In this document: positions 32,695-40,635 of the stretch, in pieces
Numbering within the stretch: position 1 is the stretch's first letter
Layout: each line of letters begins with the position of its first letter
DNA from: Lachnospiraceae bacterium
GTDB taxonomy: Bacteria > Bacillota > Clostridia > Lachnospirales > Lachnospiraceae
NCBI GenBank assembly: GCA_024403235.1
Contig: JAKSSF010000019.1
Location: 1 to 40,653, forward strand
DNA: 40,653 nt
Direction: 5' to 3'
Position numbers and translations under genes: made by a program
The notes under the pieces: model-generated
What the model was told of the DNA's origin: nothing
The model's database searches: none
Seen by the model: only the letters and a program-made list of their open reading frames with translations

Positions 32695-34116
32695 ATGAAA
32701 AAAATAATTACCTTAGCCCTCTGTGCCTGTTTATTGGTTAGTCTCCTAGGTGGATGTGGTAGCAAACAAGAGACCAAAAGCTCTGTAGGTACATCTGTAG
32801 AAGAAAATGCTATTGAAACGGAAGATACTGATGTTGAGCCAACTGAAGAAGATGAAGCACTACTGCCTGATGCTGGTGAAATGGATATCACCTCATTACC
32901 AGTTACAAACAACTGTGCTTACTTTGTAAAAGTGGGAGATTACGTCTATTTCCGCGAGTATGGAAAAAATGCTTTAGATCAGTTGGCTATTTGGGGCGGT
33001 TTCCTAGACCATCCAACCGGAGAGCAATCTCTAATCAAATGCTACAATGAAGAAACCGGTGAGCTTTCCTCTGGATTTATAGATTTTGGATATGGCAAAA
33101 TGGTATTTTCTGATGGGGTTTTCTTCCTAAATGGATTGGACTATAGCAAAACCGAAAGTGATTATGGTCTTCCTTATGTGTATAGTGTAGATATGGAAGG
33201 GAAAGAAGTATCCATGGCAGACTATGTAGCAGGGGAAATTACCGGCATTACACCGGATGCAACCATGTTTTTTACAGAAGGATATTCCTACGGTGAAGAA
33301 TATTTTTCCTTGATTACGGGTGTGAATACCGATGGTTCCGCGGCTTTTACCATTTCTTCCCCCAATACTTTAACCTATTTGGGATGTACCAACGACTATA
33401 TGATTTATAGTGAGAACTTTTTTCAAGATGACATAGCCAAAATTATGAGTATGCCTATATCCTCTTCCAATCAGGAAGACGCAATCGAGATTATGGAGAT
33501 GGAAACTGACTATTATCAATACTTAGACTATGGAAAGGTTACTTTTGATAGGGGCAATAATCCGGAAGAGACTCTTTATCTCCCTATCGCCAAGCGCGAA
33601 GGAACCGGGGCCATGTTTACCGATGGCATGGTCATTGGCTTTCAAGCAGATCAGCCAGGTAGTGGATTTATAAAAGAAGATATTGGCGCAGAAGAAGAAT
33701 TCAACTTTGAAATGCCATACATTTCTGTAGATAACGGTATTATTAATTTCTATGATAAAGAACCCAATACCTATTACATCAAGTATGTGGCTTTGGAAGA
33801 ATTAGGTGACTTACAATCTCGAAACTCCAATGATGATTTTGAGAAACCTGGCGACTTACAGTATCGAAACGCTAGTGCTGAAGATGAACTGATTGTGGCA
33901 GAATTCATTTCCGGTGCAAATTATTACGAAGAAAAAAATCATCTTCTGATTGCGGAAAATGTGAATGGCATATGTTATACCATGCGCTGTGATATGGTTT
34001 ACGATGAAGAAGGCAGTATTGGATGGCGCGATGGATTTCGTTTATTAAATGTAGATTATATTATCGCAGACCATTCTGGACAGTATAATATCCTTTCTTC
34101 CATTGAAGCGAAATAA
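32695..34116 (+). CDS. Lipoprotein, function unknown
   Basis: 473 residues. Signal peptide MKKIITLALCACLLVSLLGG and lipobox ending at C21. After an acidic linker the protein is beta-rich with repeated YF.KVGDYVYFRE, GEEYFSLITG and NLTYLG.. patterns, similar to the beta-propeller-like DUF5050 type of extracellular proteins (YYF..G..IYY), but I cannot assign a family firmly. A near-duplicate pair LGDLQSRNSNDDFEKPGDLQ (around 368-390) shows a small internal repeat. Same acidic-linker style as the divergent neighbour. Confidence 0.8.
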   Translation: MKKIITLALCACLLVSLLGGCGSKQETKSSVGTSVEENAIETEDTDVEPTEEDEALLPDAGEMDITSLPVTNNCAYFVKVGDYVYFREYGKNALDQLAIWGGFLDHPTGEQSLIKCYNEETGELSSGFIDFGYGKMVFSDGVFFLNGLDYSKTESDYGLPYVYSVDMEGKEVSMADYVAGEITGITPDATMFFTEGYSYGEEYFSLITGVNTDGSAAFTISSPNTLTYLGCTNDYMIYSENFFQDDIAKIMSMPISSSNQEDAIEIMEMETDYYQYLDYGKVTFDRGNNPEETLYLPIAKREGTGAMFTDGMVIGFQADQPGSGFIKEDIGAEEEFNFEMPYISVDNGIINFYDKEPNTYYIKYVALEELGDLQSRNSNDDFEKPGDLQYRNASAEDELIVAEFISGANYYEEKNHLLIAENVNGICYTMRCDMVYDEEGSIGWRDGFRLLNVDYIIADHSGQYNILSSIEAK

Positions 34117-34166
34117 ATAACAGTTGTTTCGATAAAGTGTTTCAAAATTTAAGTTAAAACTCATAA

Positions 34167-34214
34167 AACAAGGGAGCTACCGCGCCAAGTGCTTGGCACA
34201 GTAGCTCCCTTGTT
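34167..34214 (+). terminator. Strong hairpin between converging lipoprotein genes
   Basis: Perfect 14-bp outer arms AACAAGGGAGCTAC and GTAGCTCCCTTGTT, an internal loop, and an inner GCCAAG-TG-CTTGGC stem. Fifty bases past the plus-strand stop codon. The end is GTTATCT rather than a full T-run, so it probably terminates in both directions with moderate efficiency. Confidence 0.65.
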
Positions 34215-34270
34215 ATCTATGTATCTGCAAATCTTATTTTCCTTCAGATAATATATTTCTCTTTACAGAA

Positions 34271-34308
34271 GGATAACCTAGGATAACTTGGGATAACTTA
34301 GGATAACT
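34271..34308. repeat. Four 10-bp direct repeats, GGATAACYTR
   Basis: Units at 34271, 34281, 34291 and 34301 read GGATAACCTA, GGATAACTTG, GGATAACTTA and GGATAACTTT, head to tail without spacers. The period is close to one DNA turn. The array lies 21 bases beyond the stop codon of the minus-strand PstS-like gene (34329) and after the hairpin of the plus-strand gene. Either slippage-prone filler or a set of helically phased protein sites. Confidence 0.85.
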
Positions 34309-34328
34309 TTTTTATTATCAAGACCAAA

Positions 34329-36266
34329 CTAATCCATATACTCCCACTCCATCTCTCCATATTCGCTGTATCTCCAAGAGGAAACAGTCTCTCCATCGGG
34401 CGTAATGATTCGATAATATTCTCCATCCGAAATCAGACAATACTCTACGTCTGCCATTACAAGCCATTCCTCACCGGTCATAGTTATCTTATAAACAATA
34501 TCCCCATTTCCGTCGATTAAGATATATCTATTATTTGTTGGAGAAAAATACTCTTCCGAATTCACTTGATCATATAGGTTAACACAGATATATCCATAGG
34601 GATACATATCTGCACGATCAAAAACCCCTTCAAAAGGGAAAATATTCCCATAGTCTGCCTTTTCAATCGTTTTACCATCTATGCTTAATTCCACAAATTC
34701 ATCCGGTGTATCATCCACCGCGTAAGCATCATACCTAGTAAGCACTACACGATCCAAAAAAATGCTTTTTCTTTCCGTATCCCCATATTCCATGGTGTAG
34801 GTATCATAATCGACGGTTCTGAATGCTTCATATACTTCATCCTCACTTACCGCTTCCCCAAGGATTGGATTACCATAGGCATCCAGCATCAAAATGTCCA
34901 TCTGTTCATCTTTCGAATAATCATAGGTATACAAGAAATACCTGAGATTATCGGGATCGGATACTCTGAGTACACCATAACCATACTCCGGGGCAACTAC
35001 CCATTCTTCTTTTTCTATATCATAAAGACCAACCGTATCCTCATTTTCCAATTCAGGTCCATCAGAATACAGAGAAGTTCTGGCAAGAATCAGGTTATTT
35101 CTAGCCATAACAAAAGAGGATCCATCACTAATACGAATATCGGAAATTCTTTTTTTCGGTTTTAGGCTTTCGTCAAATACTACAACTCCGGCGCTACCAT
35201 CGTATATGGATGCGTCAATGACTAACCTCTTATCTCCGGTATGAACCTCTGCGGTAGGTATCTCAAATTCTTTCGGCAAGGTCTTTGCATCCGATGCAAT
35301 TCCTACATATCCTAAAGCGTTAACAAGAGACTGTCCATCGGCTTCTGTCAGCCAATCAAATAATAATTTTTCCGGGGAATCCGCTTTCGCATCTTTCCGA
35401 ATGGCTGCATAAAAAGGATTGGTGTATTGATAGTCTCCGTTTCTAATGGTGTTATTATTAGGAATAATCTCATCCACACCCATAAGACGGATTCCTGGTA
35501 CCCGATACATATTGCCAGCATAATAATAGACAGAATATCCCAGTGCATTGGCTCTGTTATCATAGGATGCTACAGAATCCACAAGATCACCCATCTCTCC
35601 CGGTTGCCATTCTGTAGGCGCCTCCATAAGAGGAACTTCCTGCATCATAATATTTTCCATCAAGGTCTGACTACCAGAGTTCTCCGGTCGTTGAAAGGGG
35701 ATGATTTCTTTATCTTCCCCACCTACTTCTTTCCAGTTTGTGTAGATGCCACTATATATCCCCTGAATTTGTTCTGTTGTCAGGCTTTTAATCGGATTCT
35801 TCTCGTTACATAAGAATACCAAAGCATCCAAACCAATGGGCTTTATCAAAAGATCTTCATATCTACTATCTTCTTTTGCACTCTCCCCTGCTTCATAGGC
35901 TATCACGAGATCCGTTTCCTTTTCCATTAGTCGAAAATAAGAACTTGTTGTTTTGGTAAATGCAATATCATATGCGGCATCCAATTCTGTGACGCCAGTG
36001 GACATACGATATAGCATTCTTCCAAGAGGCAGGGTTGCAGTAGAGCCATCCAGGCGCGGGAACGCTTCCTTAGACATTTGGGGGACAACGATTTCTCCTT
36101 GAGACACGGCGTCATTTTTGTTGCTTTCCTCTTCACTGCTATGGGTACTTTCTGTGGATGACGATATTTCTCCACTATTATCCGGAATGTTTTTGCTAGA
36201 AGCTTTACATCCAACAAGTCCCACTACAAAAACCCACAATATTGCTATTACAGTAAATTTCTTCAT
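34329..36266 (-). CDS. Lipoprotein: PstS-like binding domain fused to a beta-rich C-terminal domain
   Basis: 645 residues. Lipobox VGLVGC (C20), then a Ser/Glu-rich linker. Residues about 70-320 resemble the PBP-like phosphate-binding (PstS) fold: FPRLDGSTATLPLGRML, DLVIAYEAG, TEQIQGIYSGIYTNWKEVGG, and IIPFQRPENSGSQTLMENIM, the last being the anion-binding loop of PstS. Residues 340-645 form a second beta-rich domain with repeated LYDIEKEEWVV, YILIDGNGDIVYKI and YYRIITPDGETV units, reminiscent of WG-type repeats. No ABC transporter genes are nearby, so it may act as a sensor or surface binder rather than a transporter part. It starts 7 bases after the YgjP gene. Confidence 0.85.
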   Translation of the reverse strand: MKKFTVIAILWVFVVGLVGCKASSKNIPDNSGEISSSTESTHSSEEESNKNDAVSQGEIVVPQMSKEAFPRLDGSTATLPLGRMLYRMSTGVTELDAAYDIAFTKTTSSYFRLMEKETDLVIAYEAGESAKEDSRYEDLLIKPIGLDALVFLCNEKNPIKSLTTEQIQGIYSGIYTNWKEVGGEDKEIIPFQRPENSGSQTLMENIMMQEVPLMEAPTEWQPGEMGDLVDSVASYDNRANALGYSVYYYAGNMYRVPGIRLMGVDEIIPNNNTIRNGDYQYTNPFYAAIRKDAKADSPEKLLFDWLTEADGQSLVNALGYVGIASDAKTLPKEFEIPTAEVHTGDKRLVIDASIYDGSAGVVVFDESLKPKKRISDIRISDGSSFVMARNNLILARTSLYSDGPELENEDTVGLYDIEKEEWVVAPEYGYGVLRVSDPDNLRYFLYTYDYSKDEQMDILMLDAYGNPILGEAVSEDEVYEAFRTVDYDTYTMEYGDTERKSIFLDRVVLTRYDAYAVDDTPDEFVELSIDGKTIEKADYGNIFPFEGVFDRADMYPYGYICVNLYDQVNSEEYFSPTNNRYILIDGNGDIVYKITMTGEEWLVMADVEYCLISDGEYYRIITPDGETVSSWRYSEYGEMEWEYMD

Positions 36267-36273
36267 ACTCTGA

Positions 36274-36825
36274 TTACCTCATTCTCATCATAATACCGGT
36301 GCCTTCTTCTTTGAGCCACTTTCGATAGATTTTATAGTCCGGAAGTACCTTTTCCACTTCCTGCCAAAAGGCCTTAGAATGATTCATTTCCTTTCTATGG
36401 CACAGTTCATGTACCACAACATAGTCAATCACTTTCTCCGGTGCTAACATCAGCAGGCAGTTAAAATTCAGATTCCCTTTGCTGCTACAGCTCCCCCACC
36501 TGGTTTTCTGATTACGAATGGTGATACGGCCATAGGTAACTCCTATCTGTTTTGCAAAACTGGCCACTCGCTTTGGAATATCTGCCATGGCTTTGTCTGC
36601 CAGCTCCCTAATCTCTTCCATAGTCAACTGGTCTACAGTATCCAACACCGCTTGTTGTTGTCGTATTTTTTCTATATGTTTTAATATCCAATTTTCTTTC
36701 TCAACTAAAATCCGCTCTATCTCTTTTTTTGTGGCATATCGTGGCGCTTTGACCATAACTGACAAATCCGGATTTACCTGAATGGAAACGGTTTTTCGGC
36801 TGGATTTTATGATTTTTATTTCCAT
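36274..36825 (-). CDS. YgjP / DUF45-type metal-dependent hydrolase
   Basis: 183 residues. The zincin motif HELCH (139-143) with a third ligand H149 in NHSKAFWQEV, preceded by RNQKTRWGSCSSKGNLNFNC, is the exact YgjP/DUF45 (WLM-related) signature. N-terminal residues form a beta strand pair (KTVSIQVNPDLSVMVKAP). Cytoplasmic metallopeptidase-like protein of unclear substrate. It lies between the cyclophilin-like gene and the PstS-like lipoprotein with short gaps (19 and 7 bases). Confidence 0.93.
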   Translation of the reverse strand: MEIKIIKSSRKTVSIQVNPDLSVMVKAPRYATKKEIERILVEKENWILKHIEKIRQQQAVLDTVDQLTMEEIRELADKAMADIPKRVASFAKQIGVTYGRITIRNQKTRWGSCSSKGNLNFNCLLMLAPEKVIDYVVVHELCHRKEMNHSKAFWQEVEKVLPDYKIYRKWLKEEGTGIMMRMR

Positions 36826-36844
36826 ATCTTTTTCCTATATGTAT

Positions 36845-37429
36845 CTATTCTTCTATATCATAAACATTCAAATGTAAGATCACTTCTGATTCATCTCCTG
36901 AAAAAGCCTTCTCCAGCATTTCCTGTGTATCATGCAGTTTCCCAATAGGGGTATAGGCCCAGGAATTGGAACCATAAAAAATCACAATCTGATTTCCGTT
37001 GTAGAGCATTACATCCCCTGGGGTTGTAGTAATCTGCTTATCTTCTCTGGTAATACTTTTCCCTAACTTACACACCTTTTCAAATCCACCGTAATTAGAA
37101 GCAGGCATATGAATGTCTCCTTCCCGTAAAAGTTCTTTCAATTCTGAAAAGGCTACACTATCTGCCGGTTCTAATGCAAAAGTATTCTCACCTACCGATA
37201 TCATAATTTCTTCCGTCACAACAGGTATCTCCTTACTCTTTTTCTCTATTTCAGTATCTCCTACCTTCCCTGCTACAAATACAGCAGTTGGCCCATCCGC
37301 ACCACCAATTACAGAAAAAGTGTCTCCATCACTATGAAATTCTACTTTGGAACGCTGTATAAAAAATATAATTATCATCGTCATAATAATTACGGCTGTT
37401 ATTAATAGTATGATCCATTTTTTATCCAT
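36845..37429 (-). CDS. Membrane-anchored cyclophilin-like protein with an IGGADGPT motif
   Basis: 194 residues. One N-terminal membrane segment (WIILLITAVIIMTMIIIFFI) anchors it. Next comes FSVIGGADGPTAVFVAGK (38-55), a motif otherwise known from the beta subunits of sodium-pumping decarboxylases (OadB/GcdB). Residues about 73-192 match the Cyclophil_like domain: AFSELKELLREGDIHMPASN, YGGFEKVCKLGKSI, ITTTPGDVMLYNGNQIVIFY, GSNSWAYTPIGKL. Domain probably outside the cell. The decarboxylase-type motif in such small proteins is recurrent in Lachnospiraceae and often leads to misannotation. GAGG ribosome site; first of a three-gene operon. Confidence 0.85.
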   Translation of the reverse strand: MDKKWIILLITAVIIMTMIIIFFIQRSKVEFHSDGDTFSVIGGADGPTAVFVAGKVGDTEIEKKSKEIPVVTEEIMISVGENTFALEPADSVAFSELKELLREGDIHMPASNYGGFEKVCKLGKSITREDKQITTTPGDVMLYNGNQIVIFYGSNSWAYTPIGKLHDTQEMLEKAFSGDESEVILHLNVYDIEE

Positions 37430-37512
37430 GATGATATACCTCGTATGCTTTCTCTATGCCCAATTTTATCATTTTTATTAGATGTAGTGAACTGATTATG
37501 GGCATATTATAT

Positions 37513-37551
37513 TAAAAAACAAAACCACCGCAGATTTCTCTACGGTGGTGT
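37513..37551 (-). terminator. Intrinsic terminator after the PNPOx-like gene
   Basis: Minus strand: ACCACCG and CGGTGGT arms with an inner AGA/TCT extension, followed by TTTTGTTTTTTAAT. 13 bases after the stop codon at 37564. Confidence 0.85.
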
Positions 37552-37563
37552 TATTCATTTCTA

Positions 37564-38016
37564 TTAGAAAGTTAATCTTTGCAAAGAATAAAACCCTCTG
37601 GCCGGTAAGGAAGAATCCAAATAGTCTATCAAGGTAGGAGTAACTGTTATAATGTATCTCGTTGGATCAGTGGGTTTTGCATTTTCCTGGTGCATTTCCA
37701 TCACATTTGCGACGCCCTCTATGGTAACTCCTACTGTATCACTGCTCACATTATTTGTATCATAAACTGCAATACATACCTGGGGATTGGCAGATAATCC
37801 TTTAAATTTATATCCACCTTCCGTAATAAAAATGAATTTTCCGTCTTTATAAGTATAACGCATGGGGGTATTCCTAATATAAGTACCAAAGCCTGTAGCC
37901 AGCGCACAATTACATCTTGCTTTTAGAAAACTCTCTACTTCCTGCATCAATTGCACTTTCGGCATAGCCTTTCCAGTTATTCTTCTTTTTTCCCAGACAT
38001 TAATGGCTTTTTGCAT
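37564..38016 (-). CDS. PNPOx-like flavin/F420-type split-barrel protein
   Basis: 150 residues in the chosen form. The split-barrel pattern is seen in CNCALATGFGTYIRNTPMRY, DGKFIFITEGGYKFKGLSAN and PQVCIAVYD, as in pyridoxamine 5'-phosphate oxidase-like flavin-binding proteins, and it ends with PARGFYSLQRLTF. The start is uncertain. The ATG at 38016 has GGAG 9 bases upstream; in-frame ATGs at 38061 and 38031 and a TTG at 38076 lack a site. The gene follows the VWA gene by 83 bases and shares its terminator. Substrate unknown. Confidence 0.8.
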   Translation of the reverse strand: MQKAINVWEKRRITGKAMPKVQLMQEVESFLKARCNCALATGFGTYIRNTPMRYTYKDGKFIFITEGGYKFKGLSANPQVCIAVYDTNNVSSDTVGVTIEGVANVMEMHQENAKPTDPTRYIITVTPTLIDYLDSSLPARGFYSLQRLTF

Positions 38017-38099
38017 GCTCTCTATCTCCATTCTTCTACGATTTCTACTTTCAAACTCCATATCATTGTAATGCAAACGCCATTATCGGTCAATCGATT

Positions 38100-38819
38100 C
38101 TATGAATAAGCCAAAGTACACATGTGCATGGAATTAGGATCGTCCCCCTTTCCGTGGCGTTTTCTATAATCCTCACGGATAGGTGCACAACAGGCATCCA
38201 TGATTCCATCTACAGCACCTTTATCTCTGCAGTCACATGCTCTAAATGCACTTACTGTTTTACTTAATACTTCATAATTAAGCTGTGTCCCTGTATGGTC
38301 TGATTCATAATTGATGGCTCTATTGGCTTCAATACCAAATCTTCCGGCCACCTCAATAGAATCAATATTGGCTCCCAAGAACAAGAACTCCCAACCGTAT
38401 TTCTTCTTTTCCTTCTCCACCATCTTCTTTACCTTATCGTAGGTATAGATATGACTAGCATTTTCCATGCCGTCTGTAGTAATGATAAATAAGGTTTTTT
38501 CCGGTCTGTCCTCTTCCCTGGCATACTTATGAACGTTTGAGATGTGATGAATAGCTCCGCCTAAAGCATCCAACAGTGCGGTACAGCCTCTGACAAAATA
38601 CTGATTCTCATTCATAGGCTCGACCCGCTTCACTGGAACTCTGTCATACAAAACTTCTGATCTGTCGTCGAAAAGCACGGTTGAGATATAGGCTTCTCCA
38701 TCTTCTTTCTTCTGCTTTTCAATCATAGAATTGAAACCACCAATGGTATCTGCCTCTAGCCCGCTCATAGAACCGCTTCTGTCTAAAATAAAAACAACCT
38801 CTGTTAATCCTTTACGCAT
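38100..38819 (-). CDS. VWA-domain protein
   Basis: 239 residues, almost all a von Willebrand A domain. The MIDAS motif is D13-R-S15-G-S17 in VFILDRSGSMSGLEADTIGG, with the second and third sites at RGCTALLDALGGAI (T) and IITTDGMENAS (D). The C-terminus adds FRACDCRDKGAVDGIMDACC and CTLAYS, a cysteine-rich end that could bind a metal. No signal peptide, so cytoplasmic, as in TerY-like or metal-resistance-associated VWA proteins. Start at 38819, with AAGGAGG upstream. 106 bases after the macro-domain gene. Confidence 0.92.
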   Translation of the reverse strand: MRKGLTEVVFILDRSGSMSGLEADTIGGFNSMIEKQKKEDGEAYISTVLFDDRSEVLYDRVPVKRVEPMNENQYFVRGCTALLDALGGAIHHISNVHKYAREEDRPEKTLFIITTDGMENASHIYTYDKVKKMVEKEKKKYGWEFLFLGANIDSIEVAGRFGIEANRAINYESDHTGTQLNYEVLSKTVSAFRACDCRDKGAVDGIMDACCAPIREDYRKRHGKGDDPNSMHMCTLAYS

Positions 38820-38925
38820 AATTTTGTCCTCCTTCATACTGTTCACCTTGCGGTGTTTTCTTGTGATGAACTCATTATACGAAAAAGATTTTTCAAACCG
38901 GTCGCTTCAAAAACGACCCGAATAT

Positions 38926-40110
38926 TTATGATATGATACATGGCAAACCATGTTCTTCCAGCTGAATATCCAACTCAATCATGTCATAAATTTCATTCTC
39001 TATAAAATAAGAAAAAATAATGTCGGTTTTATCACAGGGAGATAATGCATAACCTGCTCTTGCCAAAAGATCCTTCGTTTCATCCAAATTCAACCCTGCT
39101 CCCACGCACAGACATAAGGCTGTTAGCTTATTTGGATGATAATTTGCATTATTCTTAATCTTGGAAAAGATTTTTTTATCTATAATCGCTCTTTTCCAAA
39201 CATCGGCATTTTCCAAATGCTTCTCTTTAATCAGGTACATTAAATATTCCGAATAGGTATCTGTCATATGGCGCATTCTTTCTTCCAGCTTGCTTTCATG
39301 TTGTTCTTCAAAGCTGAAAGATGCATCACATTGCAATTTCGTCTCTTCAACCGACGGTATTTCTACCGACTTAGGCTGCTTAAATATGGAGGATGTAAGG
39401 AATGACCTTGATGCTTTTGGTGCAGCATCCGCAGATGGTGTTGAGCTTCCTCTATCTCGCTTGCGCCTAAATCGTCTTTCTGACGGCTCATCTGGTGCGA
39501 AATAATTACTTTGTACTGTGTCCATAGGTCTGGAAGCACCAAAATGGACATTACTATATTCCTCTTCTCGTTTCTCCTGTACATAATTTTGATCAATATA
39601 CGCTTCTAGATCTGGATATATTTTTTCCCCAAGCCCGGTAGCCTTACTATCAAATACGACCAGATATATCTCCATTTCATTTTCCAAGAGAAAGGCATGG
39701 ATTTCATCCACTGCAATGCGCATTCCTTCTTCCTTAGGATATCCAAATCCGCCGGTAGAAATCAAAGGGAAGGCGATAGATTTGATAGCATTTTCTTTCG
39801 CCAGCTGCAAGCTCTTTTTATAGCAGGAACGAAGCTTCTCTTCTTCTCCCTCATTACCATCCACATAAAAAGGACTTACCGCATGAATGATATACTTGGC
39901 CTGCAAATGAAATCCCGGCGTAATAAACGCATCTCCTTCTTCCACAAATCCAATATGCTCTTTCCGATATTGCAATAACTGCTCATAGCCCGCCGCTTTA
40001 TATACTGCACTGTCACAGCCTGTACCAACCGTGGCGTGATCATTAGCGGTGTTAACTATAGCCTCTGTATTCATTTTTGTAATATCATTACGTACAATCT
40101 TAAATGGCAT
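38926..40110 (-). CDS. Macro-domain protein with C-terminal helical domain
   Basis: 394 residues. Residues 1-185 form a macro domain, which binds or hydrolyses ADP-ribose adducts: IVNTANDHATVGTGCDSAVY (18-37), KYIIHAVSPFY, FPLISTGGFGYPKEEGMRIA. Here a D/G in the first loop (NTANDHATVGTG) replaces the usual N-x-A-N-x-x-L pattern. A linker rich in Arg/Ser/Pro (RRFRRKRDRGSSTPSADAAP, about 215-265) precedes a helical domain (275-394: LMYLIKEKHLENADVWKRAI, KIKNNANYHPNKLTALCLCV, TKDLLARAGYALSPCDKTDI) with an XRE-like arrangement that recurs in Firmicute macro proteins. ADP-ribose signalling or stress response is likely. AAGGA precedes the ATG by 12 bases. Confidence 0.9.
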   Translation of the reverse strand: MPFKIVRNDITKMNTEAIVNTANDHATVGTGCDSAVYKAAGYEQLLQYRKEHIGFVEEGDAFITPGFHLQAKYIIHAVSPFYVDGNEGEEEKLRSCYKKSLQLAKENAIKSIAFPLISTGGFGYPKEEGMRIAVDEIHAFLLENEMEIYLVVFDSKATGLGEKIYPDLEAYIDQNYVQEKREEEYSNVHFGASRPMDTVQSNYFAPDEPSERRFRRKRDRGSSTPSADAAPKASRSFLTSSIFKQPKSVEIPSVEETKLQCDASFSFEEQHESKLEERMRHMTDTYSEYLMYLIKEKHLENADVWKRAIIDKKIFSKIKNNANYHPNKLTALCLCVGAGLNLDETKDLLARAGYALSPCDKTDIIFSYFIENEIYDMIELDIQLEEHGLPCIIS

Positions 40111-40197
40111 AATTGCATATCCTTTCCAGGAAATTTGATCTATTTTTTATTCAGTATATCATACTCCTTTGGATAATAAATTTGTTTAGAACACCTT

Positions 40198-40386
40198 TTA
40201 TAACTTTTCAATTATTCTTTCAATTTCCTCGCAAGTTTCCCGATAATCCTTATGACCCAACAACATCATCTTATTCGTCAGTTTTCCCAACACTTCTTCA
40301 AATCGATTTACATCCCGTTTTAATTTCCTGTTTCCTTTGGGCGGATTGATAAATACATAGGTTCCATCTTTTGTACCTCCATACAA
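40198..40386 (-). pseudogene. Open frame in phase with the Maff2 remnant, downstream of its stop
   Basis: Immediately after the Maff2-frame TAA (40387-40389) the same frame continues LYGGTKDGTYVFINPPKGNR, KLKRDVNRFEEVLGKLTNKM, MLLGHKDYRETCEEIERIIE and ends KL. There is no ATG or ribosome site at the beginning; TTG is the only early start. The segment is rich in charged helices and reads like the tail of a longer protein. Most likely a remnant of a conjugative-element gene left after deletion. Family unknown. Confidence 0.45.
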
Positions 40387-40560
40387 TTAAGCACAAAGCT
40401 TTTCATTTTTCTTTCTTCTGCGATACCGAAGGACTGATTTCTTATTATGTACCGTATCCTTTGTAATTGTACAACTGCGCACGCCCCAGATACCAAGTCC
40501 GGCTCCAAATGCGATAACTAATGTCTGTAATACGCCTACTGCGCTCTGAAAAAATACCAT
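40387..40560 (-). pseudogene. Truncated Maff2-family protein from an integrative conjugative element
   Basis: 57 codons. MVFFQSAVGVLQTLVIAFGA, then GLGIWGV is the typical start of Maff2 proteins (small membrane proteins of Tn916/CTn-type conjugative modules, usually about 65-85 residues with a following NLLEGYG-type segment). After GIWGV the sequence changes to RSCTITKDTVHNKKSVLRYR and RRKKNEKLCA, unlike Maff2, so the gene has been fused or cut at this point. The ATG has a good GAGGA site. It marks the edge of a degraded element extending beyond the right end of the window. Confidence 0.72.
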
Positions 40561-40603
40561 TTTGTTTTCCTCATAAAATTCATTATTTGTAATTTGGACA
40601 TAA

Positions 40604-40635
40604 TAAAAGACCGGTCAGATTATCTCTGATCGGCC
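40604..40635 (-). terminator. Hairpin upstream of the Maff2 remnant
   Basis: Minus strand: GGCCGATCAGA-GATAA-TCTGACCGGTC with one mismatch and one G-U pair, followed by TTTTATTATG. It would end the transcript of a gene lying beyond the window. Confidence 0.65.

Noticed and set aside
32595..32912. Minus-strand frame over the divergent region and the start of the plus-strand lipoprotein
   Set aside because: It runs opposite to a signal peptide and linker with good codons, and is Ser/Val-rich low-complexity sequence.
34271..34308. Short direct repeats as a mini CRISPR
   Set aside because: Units are 10 bases, head to tail, without spacers and without cas genes nearby.
35427..35813. 128-codon plus-strand frame inside the PstS-like gene
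   Set aside because: No ribosome site or recognisable motif; it overlies the conserved binding-loop region of the minus-strand gene.
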